A stretch of DNA of 64,000 nucleotides, taken from positions 1,736,001 through 1,800,000 of the forward strand of contig CP064953.1 of assembly GCA_015679245.1 (NCBI GenBank), given 5' to 3'. The notes under the pieces were generated by a model that worked only from the letters and a program-made list of their open reading frames with translations, searched no databases and was not told the origin of the DNA. Of the stretch, positions 14,686 to 23,545 are shown piece by piece. The position numbers were made by a program, and so were the translations under genes. The stretch's first letter is position 1. Each line of letters begins with the position of its first letter. The DNA is from Actinomycetaceae bacterium zg-1166. GTDB lineage: Bacteria; Actinomycetota; Actinomycetes; Actinomycetales; Actinomycetaceae.

Positions 14686-15601
14686 GCTCTTCGGATTTGG
14701 GTGGGGTTGAGGGGTAGATTGTGTTGAGGATTCTCCAGTTGGGTTTGCCGGCGTAGAGCAGGACGCGGATGCGGTAGTTGGTGAAGTTGGTGAAGCCGTA
14801 GCCGATTCGTTTGGTGCGTTTGATGAGGTTGTTCATGGTCTCGGTGATCGAGTTTGTCAGGTGTGCTTTGTGGTAGGCCATGATCTGGGATCTCCACTGA
14901 TTGAGTGTGCGTCCAAGTCTTTTGATTTCGGGTGGCATGGGTCTGGCTTGACAGGTGTCGATCAGTGTGTCGAGCTCGCGGTAAGCCTGGTCGCTGTTGT
15001 TGAGACGGTAGAAAACACGCAGCTGTTCCTTGATCCGGTAGGCGATAGCGACTTCCCCGTTCGGGTCTCCCAGGGCCAATAGGTGTGCCAGTCGTTCACT
15101 GGTGTCCTGGTTGAGGGTTTCTTGCGCTTGAGTCAGGGTTTTACGGATTCGGTACAGGGGATCGTGTTTACGTCCGCGGTGTGAGAGTGTTTCTTGTTGA
15201 ACTCGTCGGCGTACCTCGTCTAGAGCCCGGTTCGCGAGCATGATCACGTGGAAGTGGTCAGCGATTTGGGTTGCTTTGGGTAAGACCACGGTATAGACGG
15301 CCCGATAGGTCGGGCTCATATCAAGAGTCGCGTAACGGATATGGTCTTTCCATGCTTGTGGTTGGGCGTGCAGATATGTGGCGACATCAACATAGGTACG
15401 CGAGGGGACAATGTCAATGATCTGGGCTGGCCCACCACAGGCCGGGCACACCACCCCAGACAATGATTGTTCAATAACAATGGCCTGGACCGGACCATCA
15501 CGGAAATACCCCAGCACCCGGACATCTTTCAAACTCACCACACAACGCAAAATCACGCTAGGATCAGCCACGGTGAAGGTCGATTCAGGCTTTCTATTCA
15601 C
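14375..15601 (-). pseudogene. ISL3-family transposase, internally deleted and read through at its C-terminus
   Basis: The ORF of 408 codons mixes three parts. Residues 1-57 are an ISL3 N-terminus with part of the zinc finger (VVCPACGG). From about residue 60 the protein jumps to the segment before the last catalytic motif (PSRTYVDVA, then LPKATQIADHFHV). It then follows the normal C-terminal half (RVQQETLSHRGRKHDPLY, NSITETMNNLIKR, YRIRVLLYAGKPNW). Roughly 130-150 residues are missing compared with full-length relatives, including the rest of the DNA-binding region and an expected catalytic Asp. After the element end at 14686 the frame continues into a second ISL3 remnant. Not expected to be active by itself. 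Confidence 0.85.
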
Positions 15602-15664
15602 ACACTAAGCATGAATCACCTTCCCCCCTTTTCACGCCCTCAACCCCACCCAAATCCGAAGAGC
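14686..15664. mobile_element. ISL3-family insertion sequence, deletion derivative with perfect 28-bp inverted ends
   Basis: The left end GCTCTTCGGATTTGGGTGGG (start of a 28-bp arm, 14686-14713) is the exact complement of 15637-15664. The ends enclose the truncated transposase. The element is 979 bp, short for ISL3 (normally about 1.4-1.5 kb). The 8 bases flanking each side differ (GTATAGTG or similar on the left, TAGTTTCT on the right), so no target-site duplication remains. Because both ends are intact it could in principle be moved by a full-length relative elsewhere in the genome. Confidence 0.85.
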
Positions 15665-15772
15665 TAGTTTCTTCGCATTAACTCCATGACTGGATAAATA
15701 TTTATCCACATTAAATAAAAACGGTTTGATGATAACTTGCAAACACGAGCTGGTTAAAACTACTCATAAGCG

Positions 15773-16426
15773 TTAGTACGGCAGATAATCTGGCATGGGG
15801 TCAGTTGGCGAAATAGGGAAAACATCACTGAATTCAGAGGCCAAAACTGTCGCAAGTCTGTGTTCACACGAAACATAAATTCGATCTCCGTAAATTGGTT
15901 GAGTGACCACACACGAAACCGAGTCGTCAAAAAGTATCGAAGGCAAGTGTGCTTGCAATAAAGCTCCCAATTGTGCTGACGGAACCTGTATCATGGAATA
16001 TGGTTCTGGTCTAAGAAACGCTGAATCTTCTGGTCCCATAATATGAGCTTGACTTTGCTGTTCAGAATATCCACTCCAAAAAATACCAATCCAGGAAGAA
16101 CTCTCAGAAAAATCGGACAATATAGATGCTAGCTTAGACGCAAATTGACTATTAAGAATTTGCCCCTCTGAATAATAAATACCTTTAGCACCACAATTGT
16201 GGAATGTTTTTTGAGTTAAGCAATGACCAGGGGCGGAGATTTTGTATCTAGACGCGAGAGTTTTCCAAGTAGTTTCTCCACGGTCGATTTCTAGGGGCAA
16301 TAAGAGAACTATTCGAGCGTCAAACCCGTTAAAAACTAGATCCGAAACGAGTCCGGGGCTATGTTCATTTGCTCTCGATGCCAGTTTTGGGTTAATTGTC
16401 TGTAAGAACAAATGCGTAGTTTGCAT
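15773..16426 (-). CDS. Hypothetical protein, 217 aa
   Basis: I do not recognise this protein. It is AT-rich and Ser-rich, with no signal peptide, membrane span or motif that I can name. A SSSWIGIFWSGYSEQQ segment near residue 110 and a C-terminal region with CEHRLATVLASEFSDVFP suggest a soluble alpha/beta fold. Its ATG at 16426 lies 35 bases inside the end of the preceding gene (16392-16763), so the two overlap in different frames and are probably cotranscribed. It sits between an IS element and tRNA-Gly, a typical place for acquired genes. Confidence 0.6.
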   Translation of the reverse strand: MQTTHLFLQTINPKLASRANEHSPGLVSDLVFNGFDARIVLLLPLEIDRGETTWKTLASRYKISAPGHCLTQKTFHNCGAKGIYYSEGQILNSQFASKLASILSDFSESSSWIGIFWSGYSEQQSQAHIMGPEDSAFLRPEPYSMIQVPSAQLGALLQAHLPSILFDDSVSCVVTQPIYGDRIYVSCEHRLATVLASEFSDVFPISPTDPMPDYLPY

Positions 16427-16763
16427 GATTCACAGGATTTCCTTCAGTAGTCCGATCCCAACCATTAGCATTAGGGTACTGAATTGTTACGGTAACATAT
16501 TTTGATTTTTCCGTGACAGGAACGACTAGCTCCAAACCTGAATTTTCCCTCTTCCAATCAACCCGAAATTGTGCTCCGTACTCCAGATAGGTGCATCCTT
16601 CAAGCTCGACCGTTTCGGTGTCATTAATTCTTTCACATTCTCGAACCAAGGTATGATAAGGAGACACAGTTTCATTCATTCGGATCAATAACTCATCGAC
16701 CCCTTCCGTGCGTTTCACACTCCGAATACCTTCGCTGGTTGGCGGCGCATCAGCCGTGCGCAA
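16392..16763 (-). CDS. Hypothetical protein, up to 123 aa, possibly truncated at its start
   Basis: Unrecognised. The only start giving the full frame is a TTG at 16763, just 14 bases past the 3' end of tRNA-Gly. The first ATG is codon 29 (16679) and has no clear ribosome binding site. The C-terminal part reads like beta strands (FRVDWKRENSG, VTVTIQYPNANGW). The gene may be the 3' part of a longer gene cut off at the tRNA, or a real small gene read from the tRNA promoter. It overlaps the next gene by 35 bases. Confidence 0.45.
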   Translation of the reverse strand: MRTADAPPTSEGIRSVKRTEGVDELLIRMNETVSPYHTLVRECERINDTETVELEGCTYLEYGAQFRVDWKRENSGLELVVPVTEKSKYVTVTIQYPNANGWDRTTEGNPVNHANYAFVLTDN

Positions 16764-16776
16764 CTGCCCCCTAGAG

Positions 16777-16847
16777 AGCGGGCGACGGGAGTCGAACCCG
16801 CCTCTGAAGCTTGGGAAGCTTCCATTCTACCGATGAACTACGCCCGC
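16777..16847 (-). tRNA. tRNA-Gly (anticodon CCC)
   Basis: A cloverleaf can be drawn: acceptor GCGGGCG (16847-16841) with CGCCCGC (16784-16778), D-arm with TAGTTCATCGGTAGAA, anticodon stem GAAGC/GCTTC with loop TTCCCAA giving anticodon CCC (16815-16813), and T-arm GGCGGGTTCGACTCCCGTC. The genomic sequence encodes no CCA end. Two orphan genes follow on the same strand. Confidence 0.95.
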
Positions 16848-17196
16848 ATGACGCCCTTCAAGGATAGCGGGAATCACTCCGCGTGCAAAATGCACCACGG
16901 CTCCTCCGCCCTCACGCCGTATCCGTACCGTCCACCCTCTGATACAAAAACTCACACCATGTGGAACACACGTACTCTAAAACGAAGTTCGTTGGATGAA
17001 CGTACGTTAGATAACCGTGCAGCGTGCAGATCTCATCCTTGCACGAGGCCGCCTAGCCCACTAGCTCGCTCTTGCTAGCACGCTCATCCGTCGAACATAG
17101 GCTCCCCTCGTGGGAAGCCACACTAGCCCCTCACAGGAGGCTAGAAAAAGAGAAACCCCACGGCCTCGTCGGCCATAACTCGAAAGAAGGAGTGAC
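16848..17196. other. Intergenic region between tRNA-Gly and the core-MetE-like gene
   Basis: No gene seen in 349 bases. It holds the tRNA promoter (leftward) and the promoter of the gene at 17197 (rightward). Several CTAG tetramers cluster at 17052-17078. GGCC repeats occur at 17162-17173, and the ribosome binding site AAGAAGGAG lies just before the start at 17197. No riboswitch-like structure is recognised. Confidence 0.5.
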
Positions 17197-18405
17197 ATGA
17201 GCGTTCGCACCACACACGTTGGATCTTTGCCCCGCCCGGCGCAGCTACTAGAGGCTAATGCGCGAATGTCAGCCGGCGAGATCACTCAGAGCGAATTTAC
17301 CGAGATTCTTGACGAATCTGTAGCTGACGTGATTAAACGCCAAAATGACATCGGTATCGACATCGTCAACGACGGCGAATACGGCCATATCATGACTGAA
17401 TCCGTGGATTATGGAGCGTGGTGGTTCTATTCGTTCTCGCGATTCTCCGGGCTTGATCTCTCCACCGATTCACGCTTCGGCTTCGCTCCGCCCACCTCCG
17501 AAGAAGGTGGGATTCAGCTCGCAAGTTTCGCCGAACGCCGCGATTGGACGCGCTTTGCCGATGCCTACGCCGATCCGGATTCCGGGATCCACGTATCCCG
17601 TCCGTCCGACAAACCGAGGGTGTTCCCAACGATCACCGGGCCGCTCGAATACATCGGGCACGAGGCTGTCACTCGCGATATCAACCTCACCCTCAAGGCA
17701 CTTAAGGCCAACAACCTCGATGCCTCACGTGGATTCGTAGCCGCTCTTTCCCCCGGCTCAGCCGCCCGAATCTCCAACGCCTACTACAAGAATGACGTGG
17801 ACGTGCTTGAAGCCTGCGCGAAAGCCCTCCATGAGGAATACAAGGCGATCACCGACGCTGGACTTACCGTGCAGATCGACGATCCTTCAATCGCTGAGGC
17901 ATGGGATCAGATTGTTCCCGAGCCATCACTTGAGGATTACCGCAAGTTCACCCAGGTGCGTATCGATGCCCTTAACCAGGCACTTGAGGGCATCCCGGAA
18001 GAACTTGTGCGCTTCCATGTGTGCTGGGGTTCCTGGCACGGCCCGCACACCACAGACATTCCATTTGCCGACATCGTGGATCAGGTTCTCCAGGTGAAGG
18101 CAAAAGGCTACACCTTCGAGGCAGCCAATGCTCGTCACGCCCACGAATGGAAGATCTGGCGTGATGTGAAACTCCCCGAAGGAAAGGTCATTATTCCTGG
18201 TGTGGTTTCACATTCGACGAATGTAGTGGAACATCCGGAGCTTGTCGCTGAACGTATCGAGAATTTTGCCTCGCTCGTCGGTGCAGAAAACGTCATCGCC
18301 TCCACTGATTGTGGGCTCGGTGGGCGTATCTATCCCTCGATCGCATGGGCCAAACTTGAGGCACTGGCAGAAGGAGCACGAATCGCCTCGGCACGTCTAA
18401 GCTAA
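17197..18405 (+). CDS. Core-MetE-like cobalamin-independent methionine synthase family protein, 402 aa
   Basis: Single-domain protein of the MetE/UROD barrel family (COG0620 type). It transfers a methyl group to a thiol held by zinc. The zinc ligands are visible: His274 and Cys276 (RFHVCWG), Glu308 (YTFEAAN) and Cys372 (STDCGLGG). It opens with the family's TTHVGSLPRP. It lacks the N-terminal half of true MetE, so the methyl donor and acceptor are uncertain; related core proteins use other donors than folate. AAGAAGGAG precedes the ATG. It is monocistronic, between tRNA-Gly and a clear terminator. Confidence 0.88.
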   Translation: MSVRTTHVGSLPRPAQLLEANARMSAGEITQSEFTEILDESVADVIKRQNDIGIDIVNDGEYGHIMTESVDYGAWWFYSFSRFSGLDLSTDSRFGFAPPTSEEGGIQLASFAERRDWTRFADAYADPDSGIHVSRPSDKPRVFPTITGPLEYIGHEAVTRDINLTLKALKANNLDASRGFVAALSPGSAARISNAYYKNDVDVLEACAKALHEEYKAITDAGLTVQIDDPSIAEAWDQIVPEPSLEDYRKFTQVRIDALNQALEGIPEELVRFHVCWGSWHGPHTTDIPFADIVDQVLQVKAKGYTFEAANARHAHEWKIWRDVKLPEGKVIIPGVVSHSTNVVEHPELVAERIENFASLVGAENVIASTDCGLGGRIYPSIAWAKLEALAEGARIASARLS

Positions 18406-18435
18406 ATTCCTTGCTCGCGTTACGAGCACACAACA

Positions 18436-18480
18436 GTGGGAGCTTCCTGGGGTGACCTGGAGGCTCCCACCTTTTCTTTT
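18436..18480 (+). terminator. Rho-independent terminator after the core-MetE-like gene
   Basis: GTGGGAGC (18436-18443) pairs with GCTCCCAC (18463-18470), with extra pairing in the TTCC/GGAG shoulder. CTTTTCTTTT follows. It lies 30 bases past the stop codon. Confidence 0.88.
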
Positions 18481-18720
18481 CCCGCCCCTCCTCGTATGGA
18501 GATTAGAAATGCTGAAGGGCGTAACATTCTTAAAACTCTTCTCTGCTTCCTCATAGAGAGACACATATCCGAACTCCGTCTAGCGCTCACATCCCCACCT
18601 CACCACACGGAGCTATCTCCACTTCTTGTAGCCCTCTCAAGGCCACTGGCGTAGAGTCACCTCCAAACCTTCCACTATCTTCGTACTCTCACACCACATA
18701 ACCACACGGAAAGATCACAC
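18481..18720. other. Intergenic region before the NUDIX gene
   Basis: Nothing recognisable beyond the promoter and leader expected for the gene at 18721. GGAAAG lies about 8 bases upstream of its ATG. Confidence 0.4.
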
Positions 18721-19590
18721 ATGAAAGAATTCCCGCTCCCTGCCCACCAGGTTGAAGCTGCTCGTGCCTGGCTCGCCTCCCCTTATCCACCCACACCACC
18801 ACGCCCAGCAGCAACAGTGATCCTTCTACGCGAAGCCCCTCGCGGCTTTGAGGTTTACACTGTTCGACGCTCGGCAACGATGAAACACACTCCCGGAGTT
18901 ACAGCTTTTCCCGGAGGTTCTATTCGACCCGACGATCTCGCTACCCCACTTGAACCACGGGTTCCATTGAGCCAGTGGGCCTACCTCATGGGAGAGGACG
19001 AGGAAGCCGCCCATTGCCTCCTCGCTGCGGCAGTGCGTGAAGTTTTCGAAGAGACGGGAGTGCTCCTGGCTCCCTACCCCAAAAGAACTCCAGATTACTG
19101 TAAGCATGAGAGGGCAACCGGGGAGTTGACTCCCCACCCTGAGGAAACTTCACTCTCTCATGCCTCAATCCAGGCACGTATCCTCGCTGAACGCCGACGA
19201 GTAGAACTTCACGAGTACAGCTTTGCCAGTTTCCTTGCCGCTTATGGAGTGAGCCTTCTCCTCGATACTTTCGCCTACCGTGGCACGTGGATCACGCCGA
19301 GCTTCCTCCCGCGCCGCTACCACGTGGCCTTCTTTACTGCCCTTCTTCCCGAAGGGCAGGATCCTCAACTTCTCTCCACTGAGGCAAGCGATCATTCGTG
19401 GGCTCGCCCCCTCGATCTTCTCTCTCAAGCCGAGCGCGGAGAAATTTCCCTTGTGGCTCCCACACGTTTTCACCTTCATGAACTCGCGCAAGCACATAGC
19501 ATCGACGAGGCTCTTACCCATCGCTCACGTCGTATTCAGTACACCCCTGCTCCGAGTAGGACATCCCCCACTGGGTATGTTCTGCATTGA
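18721..19590 (+). CDS. NUDIX hydrolase, 289 aa
   Basis: Soluble NUDIX hydrolase of the long bacterial type related to the coenzyme A diphosphatase/NUDT19 group. The fold opens with AATVILLREAPRGFEVYTVRR. GVTAFPGGSI precedes a split NUDIX box: an insert of about 40 residues separates GG from REVFEETGVLL (near residues 105-115), which holds the metal-binding Glu residues. The C-terminal half is helical with FLPRRYHVAFF, as in this subgroup. The substrate is a nucleoside diphosphate linked to another group, but which one cannot be read. Monocistronic on the plus strand, converging with the HtrA-like gene. Confidence 0.88.
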   Translation: MKEFPLPAHQVEAARAWLASPYPPTPPRPAATVILLREAPRGFEVYTVRRSATMKHTPGVTAFPGGSIRPDDLATPLEPRVPLSQWAYLMGEDEEAAHCLLAAAVREVFEETGVLLAPYPKRTPDYCKHERATGELTPHPEETSLSHASIQARILAERRRVELHEYSFASFLAAYGVSLLLDTFAYRGTWITPSFLPRRYHVAFFTALLPEGQDPQLLSTEASDHSWARPLDLLSQAERGEISLVAPTRFHLHELAQAHSIDEALTHRSRRIQYTPAPSRTSPTGYVLH

Positions 19591-19897
19591 ACCTCGCCTG
19601 CCACCACGAAACATGCTCCCCTTTTGGCTAGGGTCTTTTTCGGCTCAACGCCGAGGCAATACTCGCACCCGGAAAACAACGATGAGGCACCCGCAGGTAC
19701 CTACTAGCAGCTAGACCAGACCCCTCAGACAAACTCTCCCTCTTCAGCACCCCAACCCAACCGCACAACAAAAGACGGGGTTAAAGGCCAAAAGACGGCT
19801 GGAAATACCCACAAGATATTCCCAGCCGCCATAAGAGCTAGTGATATAGCCCGCTCATGTCCGCTTCAATAGAGCCAGTAATCTCACCTGCTCTAGC
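19591..19897 (-). terminator. Intergenic region with terminator of the HtrA-like gene (stem 19797-19827)
   Basis: In this convergent gap, GGCTGGAAATA (19797-19807) pairs with 19817-19827 with one mismatch. On the minus strand GTCTTTTGG follows, giving a rho-independent terminator about 70 bases past the stop at 19898. AAAAGACGG occurs twice nearby (19770-19798). No gene is seen in the rest. Confidence 0.7.
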
Positions 19898-21475
19898 TCA
19901 GTTCACACTGGATTCGCCCAGAGTGACTTTCGTATTCTTCGTTGTGCCTGATTCAGTAGTCACTGAGAGAGTCACCGTGTCGCCCACAGAGTGTCCAAGT
20001 ATGAGAGAGGAAAGGCCACTCGCGTCACTGACCTGCTTGCCATCCACTGCGGTGATGATATCGCCCTTGGAAATTCCTGCCTCCTGAGCGCCAGAACCTT
20101 CAATCACCTGAACCACGCGCGCCCCGCCCGGTGCGTTCTGGATCATCACACCAAGCGCTGGGTTTCGGCCAATGACAATGCCCTCAGTTGCTTGACCATT
20201 CTTGATCTTCTGTGCAATCTCCAGAGCTGTGGAGATCGGCACAGCATACCCATTGACCTCACTGGAAGTCTGCCCTGTGGAGGCAGCCGTAGTGATACCA
20301 ATAACCTTGCCATCAGAATTCATAAGAGGGCCACCAGAATAGCCGGGCACCACGTCGGCACTCGTCTCAATAAGCCCGGTGAGAGTCTCACCCTCGGAAG
20401 CCGACGAAGAATCCTGAGCACGAATCGTCTGATTGAGCTTCGTCACCGTGCCATCTACGCGCGTGAGATAGCCCTGGCCTGAACCATTGCCCACAGCATA
20501 GACCTTCGCCTCAGCCTTAACTCGTTCAGTACTCGTCGTTACGGTATCGAACTTACCTCTCCCTTCAATCTGAAGAAGGGCAATATCATTCCTGGCATCG
20601 TGACCCAGAACTTTCGCCTGGTATTCCTCACCTGTATCCGCCACCGTGAGCTTCACAGTTTCTGAGGAAGAAACCACATGGTAGTTCGTGAGTACAAGGC
20701 CAGAAGGATCGATAACTACTCCCGTGCCAGCACCCGCTCCGTTCATCAGCGTGGTATTGATGAGCACCACCCCAGGAGCCTTATCAACCACCGTACCCGA
20801 ATCCACTGTCTCTCCCTGAGCCTGCCCTTGCGGCTGAGTGCCAGGGAACTGAGGGAAAGAGGGAATCTGCGGAATCACATTCTCCGAGGAAGCAGAGGAA
20901 TGAGGAACAGAGATGTCACGAACACCAAAACCGATAAGCCCACCAACGAGCAGTGAAAACACTGCGGTTGCCGCGAGTGCCGAGTGCGTCCAACGGTGGC
21001 GCGGTTTGGGAGCACGGCCTGCAAGGGCAAGAGAGGGAGCAGCCCATCCAACAGGGGCAAAATTCCCATAGCCAGGAAGGCCATGCTCTGAGCCTGCAGA
21101 ATTCCCGGCAGGATGACCGCCTGCAAATCCAGTTCCTACGTAGTGACCACCTCCTACGTACTGGCCTGCGCTTACATACTGACTACTTCCTCCGTACTGG
21201 CGTGCTCCCGCATTCTGCTCCATGCCAAAATGTCCGTTCTGTGGGGAATAGGCACTGGGCTGAGTGTAGATCGCGGTAGGGTGGATCGTCGCCTCCTCGG
21301 AAGGAGCCGATACGCCAGCAGAAGAAGCGATCCAGGTAGCTCCCGAACGCACCGAGTCCACCTGCTCGTAGGCACCGCTACGGGCGCTCTCATAACTACT
21401 TGTAGGCTGAGCGTTCTGTTCGCTTACTGGCCATGCGGTGCCCTCACCTGTGGGCTGTGCGTTATCCTCATTCAT
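19898..21475 (-). CDS. HtrA/DegP-like membrane-anchored serine protease with PDZ domain, 525 aa
   Basis: Envelope quality-control protease. A cytoplasmic N-terminal tail of about 165 residues is rich in Gln, Gly and Tyr, with QYVGGGHYVGTG-type repeats. One transmembrane helix follows (ALAATAVFSLLVGGLIGFGV), then a trypsin-like domain with His in LTNYHVVS, Asp in NDIALLQIEG and Ser in VPGYSGGPL. A C-terminal PDZ domain (LGVMIQNAPGGARVVQVIEG onward) ends the protein. The protease acts outside the membrane. I start at the ATG at 21475 because AAGGAGG precedes it. The family normally has GNSGGP, and Tyr in place of Asn is tolerated. Monocistronic with its own terminator. Confidence 0.92.
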   Translation of the reverse strand: MNEDNAQPTGEGTAWPVSEQNAQPTSSYESARSGAYEQVDSVRSGATWIASSAGVSAPSEEATIHPTAIYTQPSAYSPQNGHFGMEQNAGARQYGGSSQYVSAGQYVGGGHYVGTGFAGGHPAGNSAGSEHGLPGYGNFAPVGWAAPSLALAGRAPKPRHRWTHSALAATAVFSLLVGGLIGFGVRDISVPHSSASSENVIPQIPSFPQFPGTQPQGQAQGETVDSGTVVDKAPGVVLINTTLMNGAGAGTGVVIDPSGLVLTNYHVVSSSETVKLTVADTGEEYQAKVLGHDARNDIALLQIEGRGKFDTVTTSTERVKAEAKVYAVGNGSGQGYLTRVDGTVTKLNQTIRAQDSSSASEGETLTGLIETSADVVPGYSGGPLMNSDGKVIGITTAASTGQTSSEVNGYAVPISTALEIAQKIKNGQATEGIVIGRNPALGVMIQNAPGGARVVQVIEGSGAQEAGISKGDIITAVDGKQVSDASGLSSLILGHSVGDTVTLSVTTESGTTKNTKVTLGESSVN

Positions 21476-21748
21476 CGATGCCTCCTTGATCTGCCAGATA
21501 CCTGGCACATTCTCATCTCTGACATTGATGTAACCTGCATAGCTACAACGCTAACCGGAAGTTTCCTGAAAATCATCTGAAGGTGATGTGGCTCTGGCCA
21601 TCACCCTAAACTACCGGCTTTCTCCGCCGCACGCCGCACACCTTGCTACTACTCGTATTACTCGTATGGAGCGGGAGCTGCCTCACTCTGAGGCACCGCC
21701 CCACCACGAACCTTGCCGCACAACGTGACGTACACGCCACACGTAACA

Positions 21749-22090
21749 TCACGGTTTAATGTAGGCGTAGCCCTCTCCCTGGCGATCCACAATATAGGCC
21801 ACCCCCTGTGGAACAACCTCCATCATTGAAGGCAGAAGCTCCTCATCAATCTGACGATTGCGCAAAGAATTCGCACAGATCTTGAAGATCACACCCGCCT
21901 GAGAGAGCACCTTCATGCGCTCGCGATGCTCAGGATGAACATCGTAACCATTGAAAGAACGCACGGCTGGTCCGTTGACGACAACGACAATACGCGAGTC
22001 CCGCCCGTAGTGTTCCGTGAAGTATTCGAGGTTTGCGAGGAGTTGATCCCAGCGAGATTCTTCGTCGATATGGACAACAACGTTCGTCAT
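21749..22090 (-). CDS. DsrE/DsrF-like small protein, 113 aa
   Basis: Small alpha/beta protein of the DsrE-like group: NVVVHIDEESRWDQLLANLEYF, RIVVVVNGPAVRSFNG, then VIFKICANSLRNRQID with a Cys at the position usual for sulfur-handling members, and VPQGVAYIVDRQGEGYAYIKP at the end. The start at 22090 has GAGAAAGG upstream. A longer frame to 22156 is unlikely. Members relay sulfur or form oligomers of unknown role. No sulfur-relay genes lie nearby, so the role is open. Confidence 0.8.
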   Translation of the reverse strand: MTNVVVHIDEESRWDQLLANLEYFTEHYGRDSRIVVVVNGPAVRSFNGYDVHPEHRERMKVLSQAGVIFKICANSLRNRQIDEELLPSMMEVVPQGVAYIVDRQGEGYAYIKP

Positions 22091-22597
22091 CGAGACGCCT
22101 TTCTCTCTGTACAGAATGCGAAAGCCACACTCTGCCCACTGAGCCTCTCCTTGCATCTACACAAGGAAGCGACTTTCTCACCTGTATATCTGAGAATACT
22201 CCTCTTTGAGGACTAACGTCCTACTTTTTAGAAAGCTCTTTGAGAAAGTCCAAGCAAGTTCGCCGCACGTGAAATCCTCTAGGACACACAGCCGTGCGTC
22301 GTCATACTTATCGCAACGCCAGCGCATCTCTCCTCCATGCCTTCTCCGTGCCTCCTGCTCACCGAAGCAGGATCACACTCCCACCTCACTCTAGAAGGCA
22401 CCATGCCGAGAAGGCAGCACTGTAAACAGAAGCAAACGGAGCCGATGCACCATGCACGCCCACCCCGCTCTGCGGTTTTTTCTTATGGAATTTCCCTCGT
22501 AGCTCGCCCCACAACCGTTCGCCCCCATGTAAGAGTGACAACCTCAAAGTTTGAGGGCACACGAGTACTGAATAGGCTTAGGCCTCGACGAGTAGGC
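22091..22597. other. Intergenic region, no gene seen
   Basis: About 500 bases between two leftward genes. Short open frames here have no motif. It probably holds the promoter of the DsrE-like gene and the tail of the HAD gene transcript. AGGCTTA appears twice around 22573-22598. No stable hairpin stood out. Confidence 0.4.
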
Positions 22598-23380
22598 TTA
22601 CGCCCCGATCAACTCCACCACAGAACCAATTCCCGGATGGATGAAATCCGGGCGGAAAGCAAACTGTTCAATCTGCTCACGTGAAGTAGAACCCGAAAGA
22701 ACGAGATGCGTCTGGAGTCCGGACTCCATGCCCGCCAGAATGTCGGTATCCATACGATCCCCGATAAGAGCTGAATCTTCCGAGTGCGCATCAATCTTAT
22801 TGAGACCCTTGCGGAGCATTACCGGATTTGGCTTACCCACATAGTAGGGAACCTTACCCGTTGCCGCCGTAATCATCGCCGCAACAGCACCCGTAGCAGG
22901 AATCGAACCATCAGCCGAAGGACCGGTCACATCAGGGTTCGTCGCAATAAAGCGCGCACCGTCCTCAATGAGGCGAATTGCCTGAGTAAGAGCTTCAATC
23001 GAATACGTGCGTGTTTCTCCAAGCACCACCACATCTGGACGATCATTCGTCATAATGAAACCGTGCTCGTACATCGCCGTAGTAAGGCCAGCTTCGCCCA
23101 CCACATACGCGCGGCGACGCTCAGACTGCGTAGCGAGGAAGGTGGCTGTGGCCAGAGCCGAAGTCCAAATATTCTCCTCTGGCACAGGCAAACCAGTCGA
23201 TTCAAGACGCGCAGCAAGATCACGAGGAGTAAAAATCGAATTATTTGTGAGTACGAGGAAAGGGATCTCACGCTCGCGGAGCGTGGAAATAAATTCCTTT
23301 GCCCCAGGCAGTGCCACTTCCTCATGGATGAGCACACCGTCCATATCGGTGAGCCAATTCTTAATTTCTCGCTTCTCCAC
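22598..23380 (-). CDS. HAD-IIA family phosphatase (NagD-like), 260 aa
   Basis: Cytoplasmic HAD-superfamily phosphatase with the C2a cap typical of NagD and p-nitrophenyl phosphatases. Motif I is WLTDMDGVL (nucleophile Asp11 or so, with the +2 Asp), motif II is LVLTNNS, the Lys of motif III is in VGKPNP and motif IV is IGDRMDTDI. The substrate is a small sugar or nucleotide phosphate, not specified by sequence. The length is normal. It stands divergent from the serine hydrolase gene with about 165 bases between. Confidence 0.9.
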   Translation of the reverse strand: MEKREIKNWLTDMDGVLIHEEVALPGAKEFISTLREREIPFLVLTNNSIFTPRDLAARLESTGLPVPEENIWTSALATATFLATQSERRRAYVVGEAGLTTAMYEHGFIMTNDRPDVVVLGETRTYSIEALTQAIRLIEDGARFIATNPDVTGPSADGSIPATGAVAAMITAATGKVPYYVGKPNPVMLRKGLNKIDAHSEDSALIGDRMDTDILAGMESGLQTHLVLSGSTSREQIEQFAFRPDFIHPGIGSVVELIGA

Positions 23381-23545
23381 CCTCTCAGCTTAGAGCCTCC
23401 GAGGTACCCATGTCGCGGGTTCGTCGAATTTATACCGCTTCGACTTTGAGGAAATCGCCTGCCTTCCTGCCAGTAGACCCATATACGAAGCTCAGATACA
23501 CGCCATAAAAACACTATAAGCCTCATGACATGGCAAACTTAACGC

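Noticed and set aside
14678-15672. Target-site duplication around the ISL3 element
   Set aside because: The 8 bases on each side do not match.
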